This document shows, one piece after another, positions 21,869 to 38,993 of a DNA stretch of 64,000 nt (the stretch's first letter is position 1; the number at the start of each line of letters is the position of its first letter). Origin of the DNA: Gonapodya prolifera JEL478 (Eukaryota; Monoblepharomycota; Monoblepharidomycetes; Monoblepharidales; Gonapodyaceae); NCBI GenBank assembly GCA_001574975.1, contig KQ965814.1, forward strand, positions 158,827 through 222,826, written 5' to 3'. The notes under the pieces are model-generated. The model made no database searches. It was not told the DNA's origin and was given only the letters and a program-made list of their open reading frames with translations. A program made the translations under genes and the position numbers.

Positions 21869-23442
21869 TCACATCATGGCCTTCCGCGGGTCCTCCACCG
21901 GTACGTCTATGACACGCACGGCCGCAGCATGGCGCTGTCCCTTGCCATTCACAATGGCCATGCGGAGCTCCACGATGGATCGACGCGGGCCGTGAGACTC
22001 GTCGTGCTCAGTACGTTGGACAGAGTGGATCCGGACGAGGTCACCCGCTTGAACTTCGGAGGAGAGGGCGATGTAGAAAGCTGCGTGGAAGTATCGATAG
22101 TCGGTGCCATATGACGTAGGTAATGCAAGACGTCCTGATGTCTCACCTTGGATATTGGCAAAGTCCCGGAAGTTCTGGAACCGATCGAAAAGAAGGTCGA
22201 GGACCGGCAGGGGTCGCTTGGTGGTTGTAACATGTCGCAGACTGTCTGTGTCGCTCCACCTTGCTTTCCACAAGTAATCCTCCGTGCTGACCCATCCGCC
22301 CGACTCAATGTCCTGGGAGCTCATCTTGTCAAAGTCAAGGTCGCCACGTGTTATCCAGTCGTACTCCCCAGACGCGAATGCAGGTGCCACTGAGACCCAA
22401 CCAGGAGCATGGAGGTTGGCCGGAAGGGGTGAGGCCTTGAAGCGGTTCGGGGGTGCTATTCATAGAGTGAGGATATGGGAGGTGCGTTCATCAGATGAGG
22501 GAAGAACTCACGACCCATGGTCACATTGACGACGCCCAAAAGGCCAACCGCGAAAGGTTCTAATTCGTCAGGGTTCTTTCGGGCAAGGCGCTTCACACAG
22601 ATGTGGGTTGGGAAGGGGTTTGAAAGCAATGTCAAATTCTCGAACCAGGCGGCGGAGCTGCAGAGGACATACCCGACGAGTTCGCCGCTCGCGTTTCTCA
22701 ATGAGCCTGTATTCGGCTGAAAACTGCATGAAGGACCTTGTAACCTTATGCAGGCGAGTTGTAATGTGTACCTAATCAAGGATTGGAGGATGTTTAAAGG
22801 CATCCGCCTTGGAAGCTTGAGCCTCCGCGACTGATGAATCGACACAAACCTGGTCAGAGTGCGAGGACGGAAGCAAATTCACATCGCGAGATGCTTTGGG
22901 GTTGATCATCAAGCGTACGTCACGACCCAGGGTGTTGTTTCCTGGGCCATGTTGCCTGCGAGGGAAAGGAGTCACAAACGTATATCCAAGATAAGAAATG
23001 TGGTGATTCGAGACACACGAGGAGGGCTCTGCGACCCACCAAAGCCGAACGTCCTTGCCGTTTGCATCCTTGACTCGGAACACTTTATTCAACCAGCCAT
23101 GCTGGCCATTGAACGCCCATTGAGTCTACAGCGATCACGCAGCAAGCTCAGTGTAGAAAAGCGTTGAGAGGGTGACGCTACAAACCATTACTGAGAGAGC
23201 ATCGTGCGGGATGTTGGGGTCTTCAATTACAAGATTAAAAGTCAGCAAGGCGAATTTCGGATTGCGCCGAGCGGAGATTGAGGGAACATACCTTGATGGC
23301 TGAACGTGACCACCTGTTCCCACTTCGGATCCACGATTGGGGATGGGTAGACAGGTTCCGGCGTTTCCGATTTTACAGACTTGGGAGTTACGGTGCGAGA
23401 GCGGAGCGGAGAGGGTTCAGCAACAGTGCGAGGAGGAGACAT
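21869..23442 (-). CDS. Uncharacterised protein, multi-exon
   Basis: Several exons join plausibly from ATG 23442 to the stop at 21869. A Pro/Ser-rich start (MSPPRTVAEPSPLRSRTVTP) leads into a folded-looking region: QWAFNGQHGWLNKVFRVKDA, KDVRLWWVAEPSSCVSNHHI, a Cys-containing ELVGYVLCSSAAWFENLTLL, then GVVNVTMG and GWVSVAPAFASGEYDWITRG. It finishes in an acidic tail (RVIDVPVEDPRKAMM). There is no signal peptide, TM helix or motif I recognise. Codon use looks coding in each exon. It lies 214 bp downstream of the ABC transporter's stop on the same strand. Confidence 0.5.
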
Positions 23443-23656
23443 AAGTGCGAAGATCTGGGAATCAAGTCGAACGAAATTGATTTGCGAGAATGATCGGGAG
23501 GTGGAAGCCCACTTCTGAGGAAGTCGGAATCCCCGAATTTAAATGAAGTCCTCCACTTCATTTTAATTTTGTTACTTCGTCTTCTTTGTTGCATTAGTCC
23601 TATTTAACACTGAATCTTAATGAATTTTTCTGATTGCATTATGTCCAAGCTTCAGA

Positions 23657-29533
<5,877 letters not shown>

Positions 29534-29964
29534 CGCGAGGGTGCGCTGCGAATTTGGTTCCGGTGTGGGTATCGGTCTGCAATCTGCACGGGCGAATGTA
29601 CCTCGCTATTCCTTTTTCCCAACGCGCGATGGGGGAAAAGAGCGAGGGAGAGCGAGGGGACGGTGCGAATGGACGCGGGGGACGAAAAGAAAGGTTTCGG
29701 TTTCGGTGGTGGAGTGCCAAGAGCGATCGCGTTAGAATAAGAGGACACCTGTAACCCGTCTGTCGGGGCAACCTCACCCGGGTGCAGGGCAAGAGGGCGG
29801 GCGGAAATTCACTGTGCACGCGGGTGCATAATGTCAGTAATTTTGTTGACGGGAAGCGGCNGGGGAGGGGAGTAGGTTCTGTGTACCTTCATTGGGTGAA
29901 GATAGAGTCCCGGCCAGTCGGGAATTTGCATCCGGCACACCGACGACACAGTCCCACACGCGCG
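29534..29964. other. Shared divergent promoter region (ABC transporter / M20 peptidase)
   Basis: 431 bp between two head-to-head genes; probably holds both promoters. One undetermined base (n) lies at 29861. No specific element is recognised. The two products both act at the vacuole in other fungi, so shared control is possible but not shown. Confidence 0.4.
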
Positions 29965-32330
29965 ATGGCGGCGTCTCCCATCCCCACTCCCGCACGCACG
30001 GCATCCGCGCTCATCGTGGTCCTCTCCCTTCTCCTCCTCTCTCTGGGCCTCGCCTCCCTCGCCTCCGCACACACCCAAGCACCTATCCTCCCCACAACCC
30101 TATCGTTGTCCGCAACAAACTTCGACTATCGCGCTGCCGAGAATAGATTCGGCGCAGCGCTCGCGTTTCGCACCGTGTCCTACTCTGCGCGGGATAAGAT
30201 TGACACGGACGAGTTTCGGAGACTGCACACGTTTCTGCGCGAGTCGTTCCCCCTGGTCCACTCCAGGTTGAAGCTGGAACTCATAAATCAGTACTCTTTG
30301 TTGTACACGTGGACCGGGTCGGGAACGGGCGATGCAGACCCATCTTCACCTGCCCATGCTCATCCTCCCAACGACAACCGTCCAATCCTCCTCATGGCGC
30401 ACCAAGACGTCGTACCCGTACGCGACCAGCTCTCGCAATGGTCCGTCGACCCCTTCGAGGGGAAGACCGTGGATGGCGTGATTTGGGGCAGGGGGGCCAT
30501 TGATTGCAAGTGCGTTTGTCGACCTCGGAGGGGCGGAGTGCGAAGCGAGACCCGAGGCCTAGCCGCGATAGTGCTGACCGAGGCTTTCGCCGGAGGCGGA
30601 TTTGCCTGCCGCGAAGCGGATATCTCCTCGTGGAGCGAAAACCGGACCGAGGAGTGCGCCGACGCCGCTTTACACCGAGAACGAAGCACCAAGGATGACC
30701 AAGGACTCCGCCGTAGGCGAATATTCCACGCGGAGCAGAAGGTTCTCCCACCGCGAGACCAAGGATACCTTACGCCCTTGAAGCGTCGTTACTCACACTC
30801 ACCGCCGATCACCCCGCAGAATGACCCTCCTCGCACACATGGAATCCCTCGAAGTCCTTCTTTCCCACAACTTCACGCCCAAACGGACGATTTTCTTCTT
30901 TTACGGCGCCGACGAGGAGCTCGGCGGGTGGGCGGGCGCGAGGGTCGTTGTGGAGCACCTCAAGGCGATCCTTCCAGTTCCCGCGTCGCCTGCCACTGCC
31001 ACTCCCCACCCCCGCCCCCCGCTCGAATTTATCCTCGACGAGGGTGCCATGGTATTCACGCGCGCCTTCCCGGGCCTCGCGACGCCCGTCGCCCTGATCG
31101 GGGTCGCCGAAAAAGGCAGCGCCGTGTTCCGCGTGACCGTGCGCGGGACGCCGGGCCATTCGAGCATGGAGAACGCGGATAATAGTGTAAGGGTTCTGGC
31201 GCAAGTCGTGGAGAGGATTCACCGCAGTCCGATGCCGTTGCGGAATGGGATATTTTTGGAGATGTTGCGGTATATAGGTGCGTGTTCCCCTCACCTTCCC
31301 TGGTGCTCGACCCTCGCCCACCACGCTTCTCGCAACCCACCCGTCTACCCATCCGCGCTCCAGTCCCCTCCCTCCCCTACCTCTCCCCCCTACGCTTCTT
31401 CTACCCCATCTACCGCCTTCTCTCCGCGCTGGCCCCCGAACGCCTTCTCCACCTCATCCCTCTGACGCCCCAGATGCAGGCCACCATGAAGTCAACCATC
31501 GCCACGACCGTCGTGCGCGCCGGGGATGCGATTAATGTGTACCCGGCAGAGGCGAGCGTGGATGTTAATTCGAGGTGTGAGGAGCATCGGGGTGACGCAT
31601 TGTGGGGGTGCGATTGACGCCCAGCTGACCGTGGGCGTGATTCCACAGTGTACCCCGGCGACTCAGCCCTCAACGTATGCCTCCACCTCGCCCACGCCGT
31701 TGGTGACAGCCGCACGACCGTGACGCTGCTCGGGGACGACGGGTTCCAGCACACGTGCGACCGCAAGAGCCGCAAGCTTGTGCGCACGAGCGAGACGCAC
31801 GGGTACCATAACGTGTCGGCGGATAGGAGACCGTATTTGGAGGTGCGTACACACCCGTCCCCCCCCACTCACTTTTTTGCGTGTGTTCCTGACCCCGGCG
31901 TGGATAGGCCTCCCCCGTCACAAGCACGGACACGCCCGCGTTCCGGTTGGTGGCAGGCACGGCCCGCGGGGTGTTCAGTGACAGCGTCGCGGCGCCAACG
32001 CTGATGATTGGCAACACGGACACGAGGCATATGTGGGACCTTTCGGAAAATATTTTTAGGTGAGGAGGTCATGGTCGGATTTGAAGTGCGTGGTTCATGT
32101 CGTGCGAACAATGCGGTTTCTCCCCATAAAATAGGTTTTCGCCGATTTTGCTGCCCCTGTCCGAGGCCAAGCGGTTTCATGGCATCGATGAGCGGTTGGA
32201 GGTGGATTCGTACCATAAAGCGGTGATTATTCTCGTTTTTGCACAGTCTTGGGATGCTTCGATGGGCTCACCACCACTCCGACAGATACAGTACTGGGTG
32301 GACTTGATCATGAACACGGATAAGCTGTAA
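29965..32330 (+). CDS. CPS1: Carboxypeptidase S-like M20 metallopeptidase
   Basis: Vacuolar carboxypeptidase S and related Gly-Xaa carboxypeptidases release C-terminal amino acids from peptides using two zinc ions. Six exons: 29965-30509, 30820-31277, ~31356-31576, 31649-31842, 31908-32059 and 32135-32330. A signal-anchor (SALIVVLSLLLLSLGLASL) is followed by the M20 core: MAHQDVVPV (first metal His and catalytic Asp), WGRGAIDCK (bridging Asp), FYGADEELGG (general-base Glu and metal Glu), and GTPGHSSM in the dimerisation lid domain. C-terminal AGTARGVFSDSVAAPTLMIG and the terminal HGIDERLEVDSYHKAVIIL match CPS1. All key residues are present. Intron 1 holds a GC-rich repeat copy; exon 3 start depends on the acceptor before PSLPYLSPL. 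Confidence 0.88.
30525..30775 (+). repeat. Introner-like repeat copy 2 (CPS1-like intron 1)
   Basis: Core 'GCGAGACCCGAGGCCTAGCC' with 'GCGATAGTGCTGACCGAGG' about 30 nt after the donor, then 'TTCGCCGGAGGCGGATTTG', 'CCGCGAAGCGGATATCTC', 'GTGGAGCG' and 'TCCGCCGTAGGCGAATATTC'. It has the same orientation as the host gene. Confidence 0.8.
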
Positions 32331-32738
32331 TGGTCAATGTATACCACTTAGTTAACTAAACACACAGAAAAAGAGAATTGGGATGTTGGTTCGGAACTGA
32401 ATCAACAATTACTGGAGGAAACCTATCATTCCGACTTCGCTTTCGTCTTTTGCTTTGTTTGAAGTATTCAAAATCGATTTTCAATTTTACTGCAAATTAA
32501 CATTTTCGATTTTTTTCAACATTCAAAGTGCAAAAAAAGGTGGGGAAATGAAAAGGTGATGGCGGTTGGTGGGAAAAGTGATTTGAAAACAACAGATGAT
32601 AAGACCCGTCAACGTAGAGATGGCAATTTGTGTCGTGTCGTGTTTTGTGTTGCTTTTTCCAGTTTCTTGCTTGCGCCTCCTCGTCCGCTTCCCACACTTT
32701 CGACTTCCCCCTTTCCACAATCCTCGCACACCCCGCGA
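32331..32738. other. Intergenic between convergent genes
   Basis: A/T-rich spacer holding the 3' ends of the M20 peptidase (+) and the ankyrin gene (-). No gene is seen. Confidence 0.4.
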
Positions 32739-34984
32739 CTAGTTTCCACCCACAACCACCACCGCGCCCCCCGCCGCCGCCACCACAGGACCATGCACCA
32801 CTTGCGGCGCCGCTGCCACCACCGCCATTGCCCCGTCAGCCGCAGAAGCCCCAGCCGTGCCCCTCTTCGCATTGGGTTTCTTCTCCTTCTTCACCGGCTT
32901 CGGCACCGCCGACCCGTTCCCACCCATGGTCTTGACCACCGTCGACAACATCGGATTGACGACGCCCCAAGCACTCTTCACCACTCACCCATTCTCGAGG
33001 AGCCCAGCGTCGCTCCTTTCGAGCAGTCTTGCGACCCCATGTGCTCGTTCTCGATCGCCTTGGCGAAATCCGCGCTCTCCTCGCACCCAGCATTGGGGTC
33101 GACGTCGTGTTGGAACATGATGCGTGCGATGCCGACTGAGACCCTGTGCGCGGCCTCGAGGAGAGGAGTGTTTTCTTGTAGTTGGGGTCGGCTCCGTTGT
33201 CGAGGAGCGTCCATGCGATTGGAACGTGGCCGGTTTTGATCGCGGCGATAAGGGCGTCCGATGCGGCCTCTGTGGGCAGGTCGGGGTGCTTGACGAGGAC
33301 GTCTACGACCTCCATACGTCCCTTTTCAGCGGCGGCTACGAGAGCGGCTTTGATAGCGACAATGAACGTCTTGTGAGATTCATCTTTCGTGTAGGTGGCA
33401 CCGAAGTTGGAGAGAGAGCGGACGATGTCGAGCTCTCCCAACTCGGCAGCAATCACGAGTTCCTTCCTGATACGATTCTCAATGTCGACCGGGTGACGGG
33501 AGCTCGTCCAATTTCTGTCGCACCTGTTGCATCTCTGGTCCCACTCCCTCCTCTCCTTCAAGCACCCGATTCTGCAACGCCACCATTACTCCCTCCAGTC
33601 GTGCGCGCTCCGCCTTTTGATTGTGATCTTTTTGCACAAGAAGCGGCATGAGTAACTCCATGATCTCGAGCTTTCCTTTGGTGTTGGTGTGGTTTGCAAA
33701 GGCCCGGTGGAGGGTTAAACCCTTGTACCCCTCCACATCGCCGCCTTGCTTCAGCAACAAACGCGCCATTTCGCTATATCCCTTCTCGCATGTGACCCCG
33801 AAGGCGTCGTTGCAGCACACGGTCACGTCGGGACGGGCATCTCCCTCGAGAGCCATCAGGGAACTCCACGACGTGGATATGGTTGTTGGCAATAGCACCC
33901 CTCAGCGCAGCCTCGGGGAGACAGTCGGGGCCGAGGTGGGTGTTGGCGCCATGGGCGAGGAGGACTTTCATGACGTCGATCCTTCCCGCGGCTGCTGCGG
34001 CACCGAGCGGGACGCGACTGCACCAGAGCGCGCGTTTCCTGTCCGAGAGGCAGTTGGCGGGGTTTCGAGCCGGAGTGCGCAGGATCTTGGCGATGGTCGA
34101 CGGGACGGTGAAGTTGCGGGCGACGTCGGGTCCGACTGCGGGGATTGCGCGGCGTGGGTTGGCTTGGCGTGCGGGTGTGGTCCGTGCTGGGATCTGTGCA
34201 GCGACCGCGGCTTGTGCAGTGGCCTGGTTGGAAAGGCTTGGGTAAGTAATCGAGTTCCAGCGAAGTTCAAACCGTGGAGGACGACTCACTGCCTGAGCAT
34301 TCTGTGCGACGACCTAGATAGAAATGCAAATGATGAGTGCACACTCCCCCGCATGTTCAAATGGTGGAAAATACGACTCACGGTCTGACCATGGCTGGAG
34401 GAAAATCAGTTGAGATGGGTACTCACGTCAGGGTTCGGGTCTTGACGACTCACTGCATTGGAGGCAGCATGGGCTGCATTCCGGGCAACACGGGCTGCTT
34501 CCTCTTGAGCGGCCTGGACAGAAAATAACGGGACGGATGTGCATTGATAAACGGTCCCAACGGAGCACGACTGTCCAACTGATACTCACTTTCTGCTTAG
34601 CCTCAGCAGCTCTCTTTATTTCGTCCTCAGCCTCCTTCTTCAACATCTCAATCCTGAACTTTTGCCACGTGCACATGGCACCCACCACCTGGGACGCGTC
34701 AACTTCGCTTCTTGCTGCCTCATACATGAGGGCATCGACCACGTCGGGGTAATGGTCCAACGCTCTCCGTGCAATGAGTTTAGGGTGTTTAAAGCACTCG
34801 TAGAGGGAGCCCAATGCAACAGGCTAAGTCTGTGGCCTGCAAGGTACTTGTCTATTCCGATGATTGCTTCACGCGGGAGAGTTGGAGTGCACGTGGGAAA
34901 GGGCACAGACGCGGGAGTTTTGAGAGTGGGAGCAGGCGGGAGAGTCGCGGGGGTTTGAGCGGGCGAGAGAGTTTTTGATGCCAT
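32739..34984 (-). CDS. Ankyrin-repeat protein with several single-base frame breaks
   Basis: From ATG 34984 the Pro/Thr-rich start (MASKTLSPAQTPATLPPAPT) leads to GIDKYLAGHRLSLLH. Another frame then takes over with GSLYECFKHPKLIARRALDH and a helical EIKRAAEAKQK segment. Ankyrin repeats follow: AAAAAGRIDVMKVLLAHGAN, LRGAIANNHIHVVEF, KGYSEMARLLLKQGGDVEGY, VIAAELGELDIVRSLSNFGA, AAEKGRMEVVDVLVKHPDLP, IKTGHVPIAWTLLDNGADPN, TPLLEAAHRVSVGIARIMFQ. Continuity needs one-base shifts near 34813, 33860 and 33175, each beside a short homopolymer; a 46-nt intron can explain the break near 33490. The C-terminus is Lys/Ala-rich and uncertain. It is either a decaying gene or an assembly artefact. Ankyrin identity is clear; partner and role are unknown. 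Confidence 0.6.
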
Positions 34985-35320
34985 GATGAGTCAGCGCTGT
35001 TTGGGAGAGGCGCGGGGCGTGCGCAGCGGCGGAAGACGGGAGTGCAGAGAGAAGGGCACAGCAGAGTGAGAAGTGTGTTTGCGGTGTCTGATTGGCGCGC
35101 GCGCGATGGAAAATGAAGTCTGGTTTGAGCGGTGATTCGGGTGGGCAGCCGGTCAGGTCACTGAAGCTGCATGCAAGGGTCTTCTTTCTTGCTTCACCTT
35201 CAATTAATTTCTTCTTGCATTCAGCCGCCAATCAACACCTGCATCAAATTCATTTTCTCTTTCCGCGTTGGGCTCGCATTGACAATTGTGGCTGCACCGC
35301 CACTGGGAAGTGCCAACCAA
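34985..35320. other. Divergent promoter region (ankyrin gene / FAD monooxygenase)
   Basis: 336-bp spacer between head-to-head genes. The plus-strand frame is open for about 50 codons before the monooxygenase ATG, but that part lacks family similarity. A C/T-rich stretch at 35170-35225 may be 5' leader. Confidence 0.35.
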
Positions 35321-36749
35321 ATGGAGGAGTCGAAAACCGTGCTCGTGATCGGAGGTGGCCCTGCGGGAGCTCTCGCTGCGCTTACGCTGGCCAGACAGGG
35401 CCTGCGACCCACAATCTACGAGAAGCGGGACACGAAAGCCGCTCCTCTCGATCCCCTAAAACCCGAACCACACCCGTTCTGGGAGATCGGAGCCACAATC
35501 GACCTCTGCCCCAATGGGTCGTACGCGCTGGAGCGATTGGACGCAGAGCTCTACCAGGAGGTCCTCCTCAACAAGACCGGAACATCAAAGGCGTTCCATA
35601 TGACCCTCATGGACGGATCAGACCTCATCCGGCAGCAGTACGTCAAGCACGATGGAGAGCATTCCAAGGACATTCAAATCCTCCGAAGTACATACCACCG
35701 TGTCTTGATGGATCGGTGCACCAAGGCCAAAATCCCATTTGTGGCGAACAAATGCGTCGTCAAGATCGAACAGACGGAATCCCAAGTGACTGCGACGTTT
35801 TCAGACGGCACGACGGCCTCGGGAGACTTCCTCGTGGCCGCTGATGGCATAAACTCCACGTGCCGGATCCTTCTCTTCCCCGACGAACCACCGGTCATGA
35901 AGGCTGGCGTCGGATTCGTGGGCCTTTTCGACCTTGGATTTACTCCCGATCCCGCCACGGTTCCTCCCCTTCGCTTCGAGTCCAACGAGCCCATCATGTA
36001 CACCAACACGTTGAATGGGAGTTTTGTGTTTGGTGCAAATTGCCCAGAGGCCAACATCGGGTCGTGGGTCATCGCCATGATCAAGCAGCCTGAGGAAGTC
36101 GAGGAAGAGTCCGATTGGAACCCGGTCAAAGACGTTCCAAAGCAGGCAAACCATATTGCCGATATGGTTGAGAAATGGGGCGCGTTGAAGTCCGCCTCGA
36201 ACGCCATTCGGTACTCCAAACGCATCACACCAATCTGGCTCTCCGATGTTCCAGACATGAAAACTCTTCACAAGGTGAGAATCCCACAGCTCGATCATCC
36301 GTCTCTCTTTAGCGATCTCGCTCAAAATCGTTCCATTCATCCCGCCACACCAGGGCCGCGTCATCTTCATCGGCGACTCTGGCCACGGCATCCCCCCAAC
36401 GCAGGGCCAGGGCCTCTCCCAATCCATTGAAGACTGCGCCGTCCTCAACGAGCTCATCATCAACTTCCCCAACTTCAGCACGAGCGACCACGCGGCGGTG
36501 TTCAAGCTGTTTGACGAGATCCGCCTCCCGCGCGTGCACAGCGTCGCCGCACAGTCCAGGATGATCATGAAGCAGATGTACGCCTCCTCGGTCATGTCGA
36601 TGCGTATTGGGAGGATTTTCCTCAAAGCTTTGTTTGGGGTGCAGAACTTGTTTGGGTTGGAGGATGCGGTGTTTGGGTACAAGTGCGACCGCGATATCGC
36701 AAAGGTGCTTGCAAAGTACAAGAAAGGTTCTGTTGCCAGTGCGGCGTAG
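35321..36749 (+). CDS. FAD-dependent monooxygenase (aromatic hydroxylase / kynurenine monooxygenase-like)
   Basis: Group A flavoprotein monooxygenases hydroxylate aromatic or related substrates using NAD(P)H and oxygen. Two exons, 35321-36274 and 36354-36749, join in frame. The dinucleotide-binding GxGxxG reads VLVIGGGPAGALAALTLARQ near the start, which fixes the ATG. The acidic end of the second strand is IYEKRD. The DG motif is FLVAADGINSTCR and the GD motif that contacts FAD ribityl is VIFIGDSGHGIPPTQGQGLS, followed by SIEDCAVL. Length (~450 aa) fits the family. The GD segment has DSGH in place of the common DAAH. Closest shape is kynurenine 3-monooxygenase or fungal secondary-metabolite hydroxylases; the substrate cannot be told. 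No biosynthetic neighbours are present. Confidence 0.87.
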
Positions 36750-36896
36750 TATGACTTATTGTAGCCACCGTCCGTGGCAAAGAGTATCAATCTCATAGAA
36801 GTATTCCCAGTTCCCACTGACGTTAAAAGCCCCAAGTGTTTGTCAACGATGACAGGGAACGATGGGAGAATTCAACCGCCCCCCACTGCCCAATGA

Positions 36897-37722
36897 ATGT
36901 CATCGAGCCTCAACGCCGAACTCATTGATGCGGTGGAAGCGGGAAATGTGGCGGAGGTGCAGAGAATAATTGAGGCTGGAGCGAGTCCCGAAGCGTGGAA
37001 GAAGGTCACGCTGATGGGCAAAGTCAAACGTGGACGAGGACCGTTTGGCGGATTCGATTGGAAAGAGGACACCGTTGATGGGGAGAACGCCTTGATGCTT
37101 GCGATTTTACACGGCAAGGTCGGCGTGGTGAAGATGTTGCTCGAGAAGGGGGCAAGAGTCGACTGTGACGTCGATTGGAAAATTGCAAGCTGCAACGGCA
37201 ATCGTAACTGGAACCCTGATGAATGGAAACGACAGAGGTGGGATTGGACTCTGAGCTTCCCGAGTCTCGTCTGTTTGGGGATGGGTCAGGGAGGATTGGC
37301 GACGTACTGGAGTGGGTACGCTGACGGCAGGCCGAATGGATACGGACAACTGTTCGTCAATTTTCGAGGTGGCAATGTTATTGTGAGACACCCAAAATCG
37401 TGGAAAGACCATAGTGTCTGGGTCACCTTGCAAACCAGACCTCGAGATCGTGCACATCCTCCTCTCACGCGGTGCGATTGTGACGAGCGCAGAACTGAAA
37501 GCTGCGAGAAAGTGTCACATTCCGGAATTTAGGGAGGCAGTGGAGGCGTGCCCGCGCAAAGCCAACGTGCTCGACCTTCAGCCAAGACCTTCACCACTGT
37601 CCCGACTTGAGCTCGCATACACCATTCTTGCTGCACAGGCGCAGGACCTCGCTGAGCGTCTTGCCCTTGCGGAAATGAAAGTGGGACAGAAGGAAGCATT
37701 GAACCAGACGTTGTCCTTGTGA
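36897..37722 (+). CDS. Short ankyrin-repeat protein
   Basis: From ATG 36897: LNAELIDAVEAGNVAEVQRI and ALMLAILHGKVGVVKMLLEK are two clear ankyrin helices. A WKRQRWDWTLSFPSLVCLGM stretch follows, then PDLEIVHILLSRGAIVTSAE in another phase, and a C-terminal helix (YTILAAQAQDLAERLALAEM) that may form a coiled coil. The phase change can be solved by an intron with a weak GTGGCA donor near 37368 and acceptor at about 37438, so no frameshift is claimed. It resembles the disrupted ankyrin gene to the left in size and ending style. Function unknown. Confidence 0.55.
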
Positions 37723-38358
37723 GTACTCAGAATTCAGTGCAGCACGGGACACCGTCGTTCAAGTCTGGATTCTCACGACTCACGCTTGAATACTATGAGG
37801 CAATTATCAGCGCTCGCGACCAACTTTTCCTATCTTCAAAGTTGCAGCTGTGCTTTGGCTGATCAGCACCTTTCTCTTCAGGGCCGCAATGCAGCATTGA
37901 AAAGGATGCCAGCTGGATCCTCCATATAATAGCGCCCGCATCATCAATCCAAGATCTGGAGACGCTCATACACTTTGGCTGTATTTGAGGGAGAAGATAT
38001 CTTGCCAGACGGAGAAAATCCACTTTACCTTCAGAATCCAAATCTTTTTTTGTGGCAGGACTACTCCGGTGAGGGAGGTAACGAGCACAAATATTTTAAC
38101 AAAGAAATCGACCCAGACGAGGACTTCGAAGAGAGTGAGGAAGATTGGGATGAAGAGGATGGTGCAGGCATGAACTGTATAAGTAAAAGAATGAGTGAGC
38201 ACTTCGACCTTTTCCGGCGGCACCACCCAAACTGAATGGCGGAATATTGCTGATCCAGACCATGAGCCCAAACAGGCATTTGTCCGCCGTATTCCACCAC
38301 ACGGGTGATGGAAGGAGCTTAAGATGATGGGCAATCCTCTGTCACACTCATCAAGCCC
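37723..38358. other. Unresolved stretch
   Basis: Both strands are open near 37966-38334. The minus frame reads as hydrophobic (HACTILFIPIFLTLFEVLVW) and has a good acceptor (polypyrimidine then ACAG at about 38178). The plus frame reads as highly acidic. I cannot decide which, if either, is coding. Confidence 0.3.
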
Positions 38359-38993
38359 CTAAAAGTCGAGGAAATCGGAACAGTCGTCTCTTGATGGAAG
38401 GGACTCCGTAGAAGCACCACTGGCGTTCGATTCTCCTTTTACATCGCCAACTTCTATGAAAATTTGAACATCGGTGCGGCGTGGAGAGATGATGGCGAAG
38501 GGGATTTGGAGGCCAGAGGGGGCGAGACGGGAAGCGAGAGTGGAGTGGCAATTGATGCAGTGACGTGACAGGTTCCTGACACCGGACAAGCCGAACTCAC
38601 TACCACTGGGTGGTGGGAAGAAGCGGGGAAACTCGAGTTATTGTGAACAGCAATAGCCATGATCTAGGAAGATGCCACGCTTTTCAATTGGAAGCGTATT
38701 GAGTCCACCACCTCTGAGTCTCCTCCCAAAACGGTTTCGCACAGAGACACTTGACTCGGGTCGCTGCTCAACTGCTCGAGATCGTTCCACCAAAGTAACT
38801 CCGACAGTCTATTCGCGAACATCGTCACCGTCCGGCAAATATCAACGACAATCGGTCTGAAAAAGCGCTCGGTGAAGGGCTCGGTGGATTGACACTCGCG
38901 ACGTGGCGGACCGCGGAGAGGAGCAGGTTCTGTATGGATTGGTTCAACGGGATCGAACCGCAGTGCGGAAAGCAGCACGACGCCCAAAATGAT
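38359..38993 (-). CDS. Hypothetical protein, two likely 3' exons
   Basis: A minus-strand frame from about 38993 reads VPIILGVVLLSALRFDPVEP, then FFRPIVVDICRTVTMFANRL and LWWNDLEQLSSDPSQVSLCE. A GT..AG intron (about 38595-38675) would join it to GVRNLSRHCINCHSTLASRL and DVQIFIEVGDVKGESNASG, ending at the stop 38359. The first segment could be a transmembrane helix. No domain is recognised and the 5' end is unknown. Confidence 0.4.

Noticed and set aside
33430-33500. Apparent frameshift in the large ankyrin gene near DELPSPGRH
   Set aside because: A 46-nt GT..AG intron joins EMQQ to NRIRKELVIAAE in frame.
37414-37532. Apparent frameshift in the short ankyrin gene
   Set aside because: A ~79-nt intron (donor GTGGCA, acceptor ACCAG) restores frame, so a mutation need not be invoked.
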